Shown here: positions 55,902-64,000 of the stretch, in pieces
Position numbering within the stretch: position 1 is the stretch's first letter
Layout of the letters: each line of letters begins with the position of its first letter
Assembly: GCA_024195265.1 (NCBI GenBank)
Contig: JAJLRJ010000007.1
Span: 33,071,398 to 33,135,397, forward strand
Direction of reading: 5' to 3'
Origin: Dendrophyllia cribrosa
Taxonomy: Eukaryota > Cnidaria > Anthozoa > Scleractinia > Dendrophylliidae
Length of the DNA stretch: 64,000 nt
Program-made: the position numbers and the translations under genes
Notes under the pieces: generated by a model
The model's database searches: none
What the model was told of the DNA's origin: nothing
What the model saw: the letters and a program-made list of their open reading frames with translations, nothing else

Positions 55902-56273
55902 CGCATATCCAATTTTGTAAATTTAGCGCGAGCACTTAGTGTGACTTAGGTTTTGAAAGCGCGCACGCTGCCCATATCATCACGCGAGCATATTGTTTTA
56001 ACCGTTATATTATTTCAACCATTGAAACCGTTTCCATCACGTGCTTATTTAAACCGCTTTCATCACGCAATAATACTGTTGATGTAGACTTAACGGTTCA
56101 GTGTAAAATGGAGTTTAACTGAGGAGTGGGTCACCTCTTCGGTGGCCTACGAAACAGTTCTGTATTAAACGTCCATCCACTCAAGATCTGAGTAGTTCAC
56201 CTACTAGTATAACCCGCTCCTTCACCGCAAGTAGAGCACTATCTTGACTTCGCCGGTGAACATTTAACTGAAA

Positions 56274-56275
<2 letters not shown>

Positions 56276-56318
<43 letters not shown>

Positions 56319-56358
56319 TGATTTTCAAAAACATAGCTACTTGAGAAATATATATCTA

Positions 56359-56395
<37 letters not shown>

Positions 56396-56436
56396 TGTAT
56401 TCCTATCAAAAATGTCACCTATTTGATGGGAATACA

Positions 56437-56473
<37 letters not shown>
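56276..56473. repeat. (TA)n tracts with an internal hairpin
   Basis: TA tracts at 56276-56315, about 56362-56397 and 56442-56473. Between the last two, ACCTTTTGTATTCC and its complement form a hairpin with a TA-lined stem. Confidence 0.85.
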
Positions 56474-56475
<2 letters not shown>

Positions 56476-56939
56476 TATAATCAGGGAAAGCGGTGACGTC
56501 TTCATCGGCTATTGAGAGTGCTCAACTGGATAAACCGGAGCAATATAAAAGTATACGAAGTAGTTAAGATTGTAATTTTTTATCATCTGCAAACCCAATA
56601 TGGCTTCGCTAAATAAGAGGAGCGAATTGATGTCAAAATGTAGACACGCGAACAAATTTCTACTGAACACCTCCATAACCTGATTGTTTATATTGTAATA
56701 TACGCACTTAAACGTTGCGCATATACGTATTTAGTTACACAAACGATGTATTGTTCTGTATCCCATTGAATTTCTATTTTTGTATTTTTTTGAATTTTTG
56801 GCAGTTGCCTGATGATCGTGTTGCTTGCAACACGTGAAACTCCGAGTAGCAGATAAAATGTTTTTACAATCTTAACTACTTCGTATACTTTTATATATAT
56901 AGATACACGCCGGGCCAGCAGGCAGCACAAAGCGGCACC
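56474..56939. other. No gene recognised
   Basis: Contains inverted phrases ATATAAAAGTATACGAAGTA (about 56545) and TACTTCGTATACTTTTATAT (about 56876), suggesting a small TIR unit of about 350 bp with an AT-rich core. No coding signal. Confidence 0.45.
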
Positions 56940-57250
56940 CTAGGAATAACTTTTGAATGCCTTAAGTGAGGGAGCTTAAACTTTGCAGGACGACAGAGAT
57001 TTAAATTTCAAACAATCGTATGATTTTTGTTTTTTCAATTTCAACCGTTTTTGGCGGGAAAATGACGTCACAAGGGTAATACCAAAATTATTTTTTCTCG
57101 TTATTGCAAAATTAGTCAGTGATTTCGAAAGAACGCGTTAAGACAAATTCAAGTGTGAAAAAATTATCAAAAAACCACAATTGGTTAAAAAGTTATGGCA
57201 TTTTTAAACTTCCTATTGTTTCTAAAAATAGTAACAAAATGGCGGGAAAT
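56940..57250 (+). repeat. Dispersed repeat upstream of PolB
   Basis: Diverged same-strand copy of 41480-41790 (shared GGCGGGAAAATGACGTCA-like core). The open frame through it that joins PolB is accidental: the PolB protein is better started at 57437. Confidence 0.5.
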
Positions 57251-57402
57251 TCAAAATTGAGATCTCTGTATCTTTTGAACCGATCGTGTTTTTTCGATAC
57301 GTGTGGGGACGTAACTCGGGCATTTGGGGCCTTATTTTTAGTGATCCCGAATGCACCAACGTCCCTAACTACTCACTGTGAATGCTGGTCCGGTACGAGA
57401 TC

Positions 57403-57434
57403 ACCAATTGAAGAAAATAAAACCCCTGTATATA
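57403..57434 (+). promoter_or_regulatory. Candidate early promoter of PolB
   Basis: ACCAATTGAAGA at 57403-57414 followed by TATATA at 57429-57434, directly before ATG 57437. The box is shared with the YqaJ and integrase genes. Confidence 0.55.
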
Positions 57435-57436
57435 AC

Positions 57437-60400
57437 ATGGCGGCTCAACGTCTTGACTTCAATCCAAGGAACCACGATTACTTCGGTAATTGGTTGCATG
57501 GTTATAAGATGAACGTCCCTGGTGATTACCCAATCAAGGACCTCAATTCATTCTTCATTACTAATCGGGCGGCTTTTCTCCAGAAAATTGCACGCGAAGT
57601 CACAGAGCTTGGCGGGGTGAAGGTCACTTTGTCATTCGATGTTCACTTTTCAATGGATGGCGAGGACAATCGAAAAATTAATCACTTCTTTTGGAACGCT
57701 AATCCACTGCTTGTAACACATCTCTATCAGCTTCGAGAGGAGGGCACCCTGGAAGGCATTGTCAATGATTTTGAGGAAGAGATTGCCAGATGGCAGCAGT
57801 TGGGTTCTGGTTGGGTGATTGAGATCATCAAAACTGTTTACCTTGAGTTCGGGACATACCATCCTCTACGAGGTGGCACATTTATCCCAACCCCATCAAA
57901 ACTCAGGCCAAAGCAGGCTATCATCAATGTGAAGAACAGAGATAACCAGTGTCTGCGCTGGGCACTGCGATCGGAATTGTTTCCTGTAAATGTTTACACA
58001 AACAGAACAGGCAGTTATCCCACTGATGATGGTCTAAACTTCACTGGAATAGATTTTCCAACACCATTGAGCCAGATATCCAAGGTTGAGCGCCAGAACA
58101 ACCTTCCAATCAACATCTATGGATACAATAACAATAAGGTGGTTGTGATCAGAGTCAGTGAGCTAGAGAATCCCAATCTGCGAAGGATTAATCTGATGAT
58201 GCTAACAGACACACATACATCACATTATTGTTACATTAAGAGCATGAGCAGGCTTCTACACAGTGAGTTCAACGTTGGGCGCCGCATGCATCACTGTGAC
58301 AGGTGCCTCCAAGCCTTTTCTTCAGAAAGGGTTCTCACCGACCATCTCTTCTATTGCAGGCGGGTTAAAGGCAGGCCGATGCGAACTGAAATGCCAAAAG
58401 AAGGCGAAAACTTCCTCCACTTCAAGAACTTCCAGAACCAGATGAAGAAGCCTTGGGTCATCTATGCTGACTTTGAAAGCATTGTCGAAAAAGTCCACGG
58501 TTGCATACCAGATCCCCAACAGAGCAGCACCACTGCAACATCCGTACATAAACCATGCGGGTTTTGCATGTTAGCTGTTCGCTCTGATGGAGAGACAAAG
58601 GGCCCTTACCTATACAGAGGAGAGGATGCGGTTCCAGTCTTTCTCGACAGCCTTCAACAGCTGGAAGGAGCGATCAGAGACGAGCTGCAACACAAGGTAC
58701 CACTCTCCATGACAAGAGCAGACTGGGCAGAATTCAACAGTACAACAGATTGCCACATCTGTGACAAGTCTCTCGTCAAGGAGAACCACAGGGACGCCGT
58801 TGCGGCCTATGACCCAAACACCGGAGAATACACTGGCCTTATTCATCGCTACACCAATAAATGTTTTTAAAACATTTTCAAAACTTACATCCAGGACGAT
58901 GATGGCAAACTGGATGAGTTCCCATTTGTTGGACCAAGAAACAAAATGCAGGCCCCCCCAGGTAATCTATTAGAGCAGGCCGACTGTCTTTTCTGCGGGG
59001 AGTCTCTAATCCAAGACTCTGTTCGAGACGCGGTCAAAGATCATTGCCACATCACAGGTAAATATCGGGGTGCGGCTCACAGTGATTGCAACATCAACTA
59101 TTTCCGCACCAATCCGAAAACGGAAATAATCCCGGTAATCTTTCACAACTTGAAGGGTTATGATGCACACCATATCATGAGTCGAATGTGCATTCTGATT
59201 TGAAATGCATCCCAAACAACATGGAGAAGTACATCTCTTTCTCCCTAGGCAAGCTGAGGTTCATTGACAGCTTGCAGTTCATGCAGTCAAGCCTCAGTGC
59301 CCTGGTTGATGCAAACAAGCCAGAATCCTTCACAATCACGGCAAGCCATGAGAAGAACCAAGCCAGACGCGGCCTTCTCCTGCAAAAAGGGATTTACCCA
59401 TACGAATACATGGACTCTTGGGATCGATTCGATGAGTCCTCTCTCCCGCCGAAGGATGCCTTCTACAGCGAGCTCAAGAAGGAAGGCATCTCAGACGAAG
59501 AATACGCCCACGCGCAAAAAGTGTGGGAGGTATTTGGATGTAAGACGCTTGGGGATTACCACGACCTCTACCTTGAGACAGATGTGCTTCTTCTGGCTGA
59601 TGTTTTCGAGAACTTCAGAAAGACATGTCTGCGGAACTACAAGCTTGACCCGGCACATTATTATACAAGCCCTGGTCTCTCATGGGACGCTCTTCTCAGG
59701 TATACGAAAATCAACCTGGAGCTGCTCACAGACGTCAACATGCACCTCTTTGTTGAAAGAGGCTTGCGAGGCGGCATATCCATGGAGAGCAGGCGGTACT
59801 GTAAGGCCAACAACCCCTATCTTCGTGACCACAACCCCAACGAAGAGTCAAGTTACATCATGTATCTCGACGCGAACAATCTCTATGGATGGTGCCCTGT
59901 CTTTCCAACACAACACCAGATCAGGAGGTGGAGGTCAAACAGAAAGATTGGTTACATTCTCGAGGTTGATCTTGAGTACCCCGAGGAGCTGCATGATGAG
60001 CACAACGCTTATCCTCTTGCCCCAGAAAGTCAGGTCGTTCCAAAGGAATGGATGTCGCCATACCAAAGGGCCTTGGCAGAGGGACAGCCAAAAGACAAGA
60101 CGCAGAAGCTGCTCCTTACCCTTAACAACAAATCCCGGTACGTGCTGCATTACAGAAATCTTCAGCAGTACCTGGATCTTGGTATGAAGTTGACGAAAAT
60201 CCACAAAATGCTCAAGTTCGAGCAGAGGGCTTGGATGGAGCCATACATCTCCCTGAACACCGAGCTCAGGAAGAGGGCCACTTCCGACTTCGAGAAGAAC
60301 TTCTTCAAGCTCATGAACAACTCCGTCTTCGGTAAGACAATGGAGAACCTCAGAAATCGAATAGACATGAAGCTTGTCCGGGCGCACGAGCAGGACAAGA

Positions 60401-61094
60401 TGAGAAAGCTCATCGCAAGCCCGCTGTTTTCCAGAGCAACGGTCTTTGGACCCAAACTGGCGGGGCTCCAGATGCACAAAGAGAAAATCAATTCAACCGC
60501 CCACTCTACACAGGCATGTGCATCCTTGATCTCTCCAAAACACTGATGTACGACTTCTATTACAAACATCTCAAGCTGAAATATGGTCAGTGTGTAGACC
60601 TACTCTACACAGACACAGACTCTCTGCTCCTCGAGATCAAGACGGATGATGTATATAAAGACATGGAGAACCTTCTGGATGAACTCTACGACACAAGAGA
60701 CTATCCCAAGGACCATCCACTCCACAGCCAGAAGAACAAGAAGGTCATCGGCAAGATGAAGGACGAGTGCGCAGGTAAGCCGATCTCGGAGACTGTGTGC
60801 CTTCGCTCGAAGATGTACTCAATCCTTCTTGATGACGACAAAAACATCAAGAAAGCAAAGGGCACCACCAAGGTTGTCACAAAGAAAGAGATCACCCACC
60901 AGAATTACAAGGATGCCCTCTTCGACAGGATAACCTTCAAGCACGGGATGGACAGGATCCGAAGCAAAGGCCACCAAATCTTCGGTGAGCATCTAAACAA
61001 GACAACGCTCTCTCCCTTTGACTCCAAGCGCTGGATCAAGGATGATGGCATCCACACGCTGGCATATGGTCACAAAGATATCGGCGGCAACTGA
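57437..61094 (+). pseudogene. polB: Protein-primed family B DNA polymerase
   Basis: About 1218 codons starting MAAQRLDFNPRNHDYFGNWL. Order of motifs: zinc-finger-like CDRCLQAF..H..YC, 3'-5' exonuclease I YADFES (about 58465), two Cys/His blocks (CHICDKSL; CLFCGESL with DHCHITGKYRGAAH), exonuclease III YLETDVLLLADVFE, polymerase A YLDANNLYGW (59868-59892), B NNSVFGKTMEN, C LLYTDTDS (60605-60622). This is the replicative polymerase of Polintons and adintoviruses, which primes on a terminal protein. A TAA at 58868 and frameshifts near 59180 and 60495 break it. Catalytic residues are otherwise intact. Its end overlaps convergent integrase by 25 bp. Confidence 0.85.
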
Positions 61095-62059
61095 GTACCA
61101 GGCGGCACAATCATCAACTCTTCACGAACAAACCCTCTCTTGGAGCCGTCGTAGAGATAATAAACCACTGGCGCATCTGGTTTGGTGACAACCTTCTCAA
61201 TGTTGTGGACCTTCAAAGACCAGATCGGATCAGTCGCGCGCCTCCCACCCCCTTCCAGCTCGCCAGGCTGGTACAAATATCTCACACTCACCCGTGGTGG
61301 GAGCTTTTTCTCCTTCTCCCCAACAGGCCTAACATATGGAGTCGCAGGCTTGGCAGAAACGGCTTTCTCTTTGATTGCTTGAGCGGGCTTCTTGCCAGTG
61401 AGTCTTGTTACTTCATTGTTCAAGGCCGAGACAACATCTGGCAGCCTTTTGACCCATGCAGTCGACCGGCCAGAGGGCATATTCATTTCAACGGCATACT
61501 GATAACCAAACAGCCTTTCAGCCAGGGTGCGATTGAATCTCTCCACAATTGCTTGGTCTCTGTGGATATCAACCCGCCCGCGACGAATGGCCGTTTTGTT
61601 GTTTTCCATTGTCTTAGTCACAACCCCCATAAACTCTTTCCCAGGGTCAACTTGCAAGAGTTGCGGCCATTTCAAAGGTCCACGTCTGTAAATCTTCTGA
61701 AATGCCCTTGAGACTTCTTCAGACTCTTTCGAAGTCAGGGGCTCTGCTGCTTTGTAACGGCTAGCCACATCCACAAGGGTTAATGCGTATTTGTAAACCT
61801 TTCTCCCGTGTGGAAGTTTGTCGTGGGGTAGGAAGAGAAGATCTGCTTGATGCACTGCATTGGGTGATGAGACATCAAACTTGGGACGATGGATATGGCG
61901 TGGCGCTGGGAGGTAAAATTGCCAAAGGGCTTGTTTGACCAGCCATTTCTTTGCGACATCATCAGAGACCTTGGCTTCTGCAGCTAGCTTTTTTACAGCG
62001 GCAAGCCCTTTCCAATACCCTTTCGGGCTGTAATAGATCTTTGAGAGTTTGGCCTCCAT
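61070..62059 (-). CDS. Retroviral-type (rve) integrase with chromodomain-like tail
   Basis: An intact 329-codon ORF. N-terminal helical region (LSKIYYSPKGYWKGLAAVKK), then the rve core with catalytic triad: Asp in VHQADLLFLP (about 70), Asp in LQVDPGKEFMG (about 137), Glu in AIVERFNRTLAERL (about 170). The C-terminus has a chromodomain/SH3-like block (YLYQPGELEGG, KGR-type RGFVREELMIVP). This enzyme integrates the linear DNA genome into host chromosomes; with PolB it is the defining gene of Polintons and adintoviruses. The intact ORF contrasts with the broken PolB next to it. Start supported by the TATATATAC box 6 bp upstream. Confidence 0.9.
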   Translation of the reverse strand: MEAKLSKIYYSPKGYWKGLAAVKKLAAEAKVSDDVAKKWLVKQALWQFYLPAPRHIHRPKFDVSSPNAVHQADLLFLPHDKLPHGRKVYKYALTLVDVASRYKAAEPLTSKESEEVSRAFQKIYRRGPLKWPQLLQVDPGKEFMGVVTKTMENNKTAIRRGRVDIHRDQAIVERFNRTLAERLFGYQYAVEMNMPSGRSTAWVKRLPDVVSALNNEVTRLTGKKPAQAIKEKAVSAKPATPYVRPVGEKEKKLPPRVSVRYLYQPGELEGGGRRATDPIWSLKVHNIEKVVTKPDAPVVYYLYDGSKRGFVREELMIVPPGTQLPPISL

Positions 62060-62065
62060 TGTGTG

Positions 62066-62086
62066 TATATATAGTTATGAATTGGT
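62066..62086 (-). promoter_or_regulatory. Candidate early promoter of integrase
   Basis: On the minus strand CACCAATTCATAACTATATA then TAC, 6 bp before the ATG at 62059: both the ACCAATT box and the TATATA box, as for PolB. Confidence 0.5.
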
Positions 62087-62102
62087 GAAATACGCCCATG
62101 TC

Positions 62103-62405
62103 TTATGCGGCCGGAGGTGTTGTTGACTCAAGGGTAAGCTGTGCAAATAAATTGCGCAGCTTTTCAATCTTTCTGGATTCTTCATTTTCATCCAAAAAAC
62201 GTCCGGGATTATTTTTTCTGCCTAGTTCACACATTTCATGAACCGTTTGAGTTAATTCCTCAGGGTCTTGGGTCTTTATGGCTGTTACGAGCAAGCAACC
62301 AAATTTATAATGCTCTTCCGGGATGGATGCGAGCATTGTTTCAGATACTTCCCAGGGGCATGCTGGTAAAAATGTCGCTTCTTTAGAAAAGGTGGGTGCA
62401 GCCAT
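62103..62405 (-). CDS. Small soluble protein of the virus-like element (unknown)
   Basis: 100 codons from the ATG at 62405 (MAAPTFSKEATFLPACPWEV). The longer frame upstream is rejected because the CATATATATACC box sits 2 bp before this ATG. Helical, no membrane segment; ends LTLESTTPPAA. No known domain recognised. Lies 43 bp upstream of integrase on the same strand. Confidence 0.6.
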   Translation of the reverse strand: MAAPTFSKEATFLPACPWEVSETMLASIPEEHYKFGCLLVTAIKTQDPEELTQTVHEMCELGRKNNPGRFLDENEESRKIEKLRNLFAQLTLESTTPPAA

Positions 62406-62407
62406 GG

Positions 62408-62430
62408 TATATATATGGGATTTTTTTTTT
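62408..62430 (-). promoter_or_regulatory. Late-type promoter box
   Basis: A long A-run then TCCCATATATATACC immediately before the ATG at 62405. Confidence 0.5.
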
Positions 62431-62436
62431 ATTTTT

Positions 62437-62856
62437 TTAAAGAAAGCGATAAGCCGCATACCCACCCGCAAGCAGGGTGCCTCCAATGAACGCAAGTTCG
62501 CTATTCTTCTGTTGTGTACTAGGCTTGTAGAAGTCAGAGAAGACAGGCTCTTTGTTGTCTTTGATTTGTTTATCTGGTTGCGTTTGATGCATCTGGTTAT
62601 ACAAGACCAGGGCTTGGTCAGTGGTTTGGAAGTTTTTGCTAGCTTGGTGTTCCTTCCGATCGTTGGCTGCAATCCAGTCGAGGAGCTTGGTGCGGTCCTT
62701 CTGGTATTTGGCGTAAGCCGCTTGGTATTGTTCAAGGGCGTGGTCATGTCGGATTTTCTCATCCATTGCTGCCTTGCCGTTATCACCAGACAGATATTTT
62801 GCGAGATAATTGCCGCTCGTGAAAGCTGCCGCATTGAGAACAGCGCCAAGAGCCAT
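62437..62856 (-). CDS. Small protein with terminal membrane helices (unknown)
   Basis: 139 codons. A weakly hydrophobic N-terminus (MALGAVLNAAAFTSGNYLAK), a charged helical middle (HALEQYQAAYAKYQKDRTKL), and a C-terminal membrane helix (LAFIGGTLLAGGYAAYRFL). A virion or membrane protein is plausible from context only. A CATATGTATAC box lies about 22 bp before the ATG, farther than usual. Confidence 0.55.
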   Translation of the reverse strand: MALGAVLNAAAFTSGNYLAKYLSGDNGKAAMDEKIRHDHALEQYQAAYAKYQKDRTKLLDWIAANDRKEHQASKNFQTTDQALVLYNQMHQTQPDKQIKDNKEPVFSDFYKPSTQQKNSELAFIGGTLLAGGYAAYRFL

Positions 62857-62877
62857 TATTGCAATCGAAGCCGTTGT

Positions 62878-62888
62878 GTATACATATG
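62878..62888 (-). promoter_or_regulatory. Late-type promoter box
   Basis: AAAACCATATGTATACAC on the minus strand, about 21 bp before the ATG at 62856, overlapping the end of the upstream gene (stop at 62892). Confidence 0.45.
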
Positions 62889-62891
62889 GTT

Positions 62892-63103
62892 TTACAAGTT
62901 GTCTGGGAGGATTTTCTGGTCCTCGAGATATTTCTTCAGTGCGATGGTGCCAGCCATGACCGCTGTGAACTTGACATAATTCATTAAGCTTGCACTGGGG
63001 TCAGCAGTTAAGTTCTCTTTTTCCCAATCCAACCAATACTAGCGACAAGGCCAGTGATTGTTGCGGCGTCGAGGATAGACTTCACAAGCTTGTTGTCAGA
63101 CAT
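62892..63103 (-). pseudogene. Small membrane-associated protein, one frameshift
   Basis: About 70 codons from MSDNKLVKSILDAATITGLV through GWIGKK. A frameshift in the A-run near 63015 follows, then NYVKFTAVMAGTIALKKYLE ending in TAA at 62892-62894. Two short amphipathic or hydrophobic helices. The reading is supported by the box just before the ATG and by coding-like content on both sides of the shift. It may be a viral holin-like or scaffold peptide; function unknown. Confidence 0.5.
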
Positions 63104-63115
63104 GGTTTATGCCCA

Positions 63116-63135
63116 GTATACATATGATTTTTTTA
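63116..63135 (-). promoter_or_regulatory. Late-type promoter box
   Basis: AAAAAAATCATATGTATAC, 12 bp before the ATG at 63103. Confidence 0.45.
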
Positions 63136-63145
63136 TTTTTCTGAC

Positions 63146-63415
63146 TCAGACTCGACCTCGGTCTCGGCCTCGGGTTCGGGCTCGGGGCTCCTCGACTCGG
63201 GCTCGGGGCTCCTCGGCTCGAACTCGGACTCGGGGTTCCTCGACCTCGTCCTCTGACTCAGACTCAGACTCGGATTCGGGCTCGGGATCTGGTCTGTTGT
63301 GCTTATTCAAGGCTATACCACAAACTGTATCAAAGGCGGCAAAATTAAGTCCAACCCAAAGAAGAACCACACCTCCGATTGCAGCAGAATTCATCAAAGC
63401 TTGGAAAGGATTCAT
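63146..63415 (-). CDS. Small protein: N-terminal membrane helix, SE and RE repeats
   Basis: 89 codons. Residues 8-27 form a membrane helix (MNSAAIGGVVLLWVGLNFAA). The C-terminal half is low complexity: an acidic run (ESESESESEDEVEE), then repeats of EEPRARV/RVR ending RGRDRGRV. The switch from acidic to basic suggests a nucleic-acid-binding or condensing tail, similar in charge logic to viral core proteins; this is inference. A CATATATATAC box precedes the ATG. Confidence 0.55.
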   Translation of the reverse strand: MNPFQALMNSAAIGGVVLLWVGLNFAAFDTVCGIALNKHNRPDPEPESESESESEDEVEEPRVRVRAEEPRARVEEPRARTRGRDRGRV

Positions 63416-63421
63416 GGTGTC

Positions 63422-63441
63422 AGTATATATATGTTTTTTTA
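63422..63441 (-). promoter_or_regulatory. Late-type promoter box
   Basis: AAAAAAACATATATATACTG, 7 bp before the ATG at 63415. Confidence 0.5.
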
Positions 63442-63912
63442 TTCCATATTTTTAATTCCTTGTCTTACAGGAATTCGAGATGGGGGTGTTGCTGGTGGTG
63501 TTGCAGCGGGTGTGTTTGCTGGTGGTGCGTTTGCTAGTGTGTTTGATTTTCCCCCAAGCCTTTGCATTATAGCTTCGCGCTGGTAATAAACACCAGCAGC
63601 AGAGACAATCAACCCACCAACCCCCAGAATATAAACGATTGAGTTGCTGTTGCTGCCACTTGTTGTGTCACTTGTTGCGCCACTTGTTGCAGAATTGTTT
63701 TCACTTGTTGAGGGTGCAGGCTTTTGTGCTTCAGCCTTTTTCTTTGCTTCCCGGGCCATGCGGTTGCGTTCTGCTAGCCTTTTGCCAGAAGCAACACGGC
63801 CTGGGTTCTTTTCTGTTGCAGGCTTTGTTTTCGGGGCATCAGAGGTAACACGGTCAGGTGTTGGAGTTGGAGTTGGAGTTTCTTCAGGGATCGTCTCGAG
63901 TGGTGTGGCCAT
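63439..63912 (-). CDS. Membrane protein with Pro/Thr-rich ends (unknown)
   Basis: 157 codons from the ATG at 63912 (MATPLETIPEETPTPTPTPD). A longer frame to 63996 exists, but the ATATATACAGG box lies directly before this ATG. Basic Arg/Lys/Ala region (GKRLAERNRMAREAKKKAEA), then a Ser/Thr spacer, one membrane helix (IVYILGVGGLIVSAAGVYY), then a Pro/Ala-rich tail. A type II or single-pass virion protein is plausible; unproven. Confidence 0.55.
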   Translation of the reverse strand: MATPLETIPEETPTPTPTPDRVTSDAPKTKPATEKNPGRVASGKRLAERNRMAREAKKKAEAQKPAPSTSENNSATSGATSDTTSGSNSNSIVYILGVGGLIVSAAGVYYQREAIMQRLGGKSNTLANAPPANTPAATPPATPPSRIPVRQGIKNME

Positions 63913-63915
63913 CCT

Positions 63916-63940
63916 GTATATATGTGAATTTTTAAATTTA
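63916..63940 (-). promoter_or_regulatory. Late-type promoter box
   Basis: TTTAAAAATTCACATATATA then CAGG, abutting the ATG at 63912. Confidence 0.5.
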
Positions 63941-64000
63941 TCTTGTGACCATGTGTGGTGCCAGGTTGCTGACAGGTTGCTGCCAGGTTTCTTCAAGGTT

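Larger units (their letters stand above)
53801..56207. mobile_element. Palindromic double Penelope-like insertion
   Basis: Left arm 53801-54960 and right arm 55050-56207 are inverted copies differing by few substitutions, joined by an 89-bp spacer. Each arm carries the same 3' half of a PLE ORF (linker plus GIY-YIG) ending with an outer noncoding part that starts CTAGTAGGTGAACTACTCAG. The head-to-head arrangement means transcription from the centre would read both copies outward. (TA)n lies on both sides. Inverted multimers are known for Penelope. Confidence 0.85.
43894..64000. mobile_element. Polinton/adintovirus-like integrated element (partial)
   Basis: A compact cluster includes YqaJ-type nuclease, beta-rich and major structural candidates, coiled-coil membrane protein, protein-primed PolB, rve integrase and small membrane proteins, with TATATA-type boxes before starts. 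PolB plus rve integrase defines Polintons and adintoviruses. Insertions of a LINE (44364-48976) and a palindromic Penelope unit (53801-56207) enlarge it. No terminal inverted repeats were identified: the left end is before about 43.89 kb and the right end is beyond the window. Several genes are broken, so the copy is defective. Confidence 0.75.

Noticed and set aside
57119..57436. Upstream extension of the PolB frame
   Set aside because: Lies in a dispersed repeat also found at 41480-41790, and the promoter box plus ATG at 57437 give a better start.
59264..60187. 307-codon ORF on the plus strand
   Set aside because: Out-of-frame shadow of PolB; no domain, Ser/Thr/Arg-rich composition.
59935..60569. 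Minus-strand ORFs under PolB
   Set aside because: Antisense shadows of a conserved polymerase region.

Overview
The window looks like the genome of an anthozoan-type cnidarian. The evidence is AT-rich, intron-bearing DNA with very few host exons, a dense load of transposons of kinds common in corals and anemones (Penelope-like GIY-YIG elements, PIF/Harbinger, LINEs, many foldback MITEs), and a large protein-primed-PolB virus-like element. The species cannot be fixed from sequence alone.

Host genes (about 11-40 kb). Three minus-strand exons (27.5, 22.2 and 20.8 kb) join in phase 1 to a 160-residue secreted three-finger (LU/Ly6-uPAR type) protein. A paralogous LU exon lies at 11.0-11.2 kb. A single-exon minus-strand gene at 39.1-39.9 kb encodes a 259-residue secreted or GPI-anchor-like protein with an RG-rich N-terminus, a hydrophobic middle segment and N-glycosylation sites, a layout like vertebrate Shadoo/PrP. 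Two possible ATG exons ending in splice donors sit inside TIR elements (4.3 and 16.05 kb).

Repeats (0-43.6 kb). There are at least 15 foldback or TIR elements. Three Penelope-like remnants lie at 24.3-25.8, 40.6-41.4 and 53.8-56.2 kb; the first and third are bounded by (TA)n. A Harbinger transposase pseudogene (31.7-32.8 kb) is split by a 612-bp element with a 9-bp target duplication. A Tx1/L1-like LINE fragment lies at 33.1-35.3 kb. Other features are two RecQ-like helicase fragments, a tRNA-Glu-like SINE inside a TIR element, and homopolymer G/C runs of 24-28 bases.

Virus-like element (about 43.9 kb to the window edge). A Polinton/adintovirus-like integrated element carries a YqaJ-type nuclease, a membrane protein, a beta-rich candidate minor capsid protein, a candidate major structural protein with a short tail-anchored companion, a long coiled-coil membrane protein, a protein-primed family B DNA polymerase, a retroviral-type integrase, and at least five small proteins, mostly with membrane segments. 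Integrase and most small genes are open; the polymerase, structural, coiled-coil and YqaJ genes carry stops or frameshifts, so this copy is a fossil. No packaging ATPase or adenain-type protease was seen; they may lie beyond 64 kb or be lost.

Two signals stand out. First, nearly every gene of the virus-like element has an ATATATAC-type box just before its start codon. The three replication/integration genes also share an ACCAATT box 20-31 bp before the ATG, while structural genes instead have an A-run, which suggests an early/late promoter code. Second, the YqaJ gene is cut by a LINE, the LINE by a Harbinger-like transposon, that transposon's Myb/SANT gene by another TIR element, and that element's target site by a MITE. 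Reading frames resume across the two inner junctions I could test.
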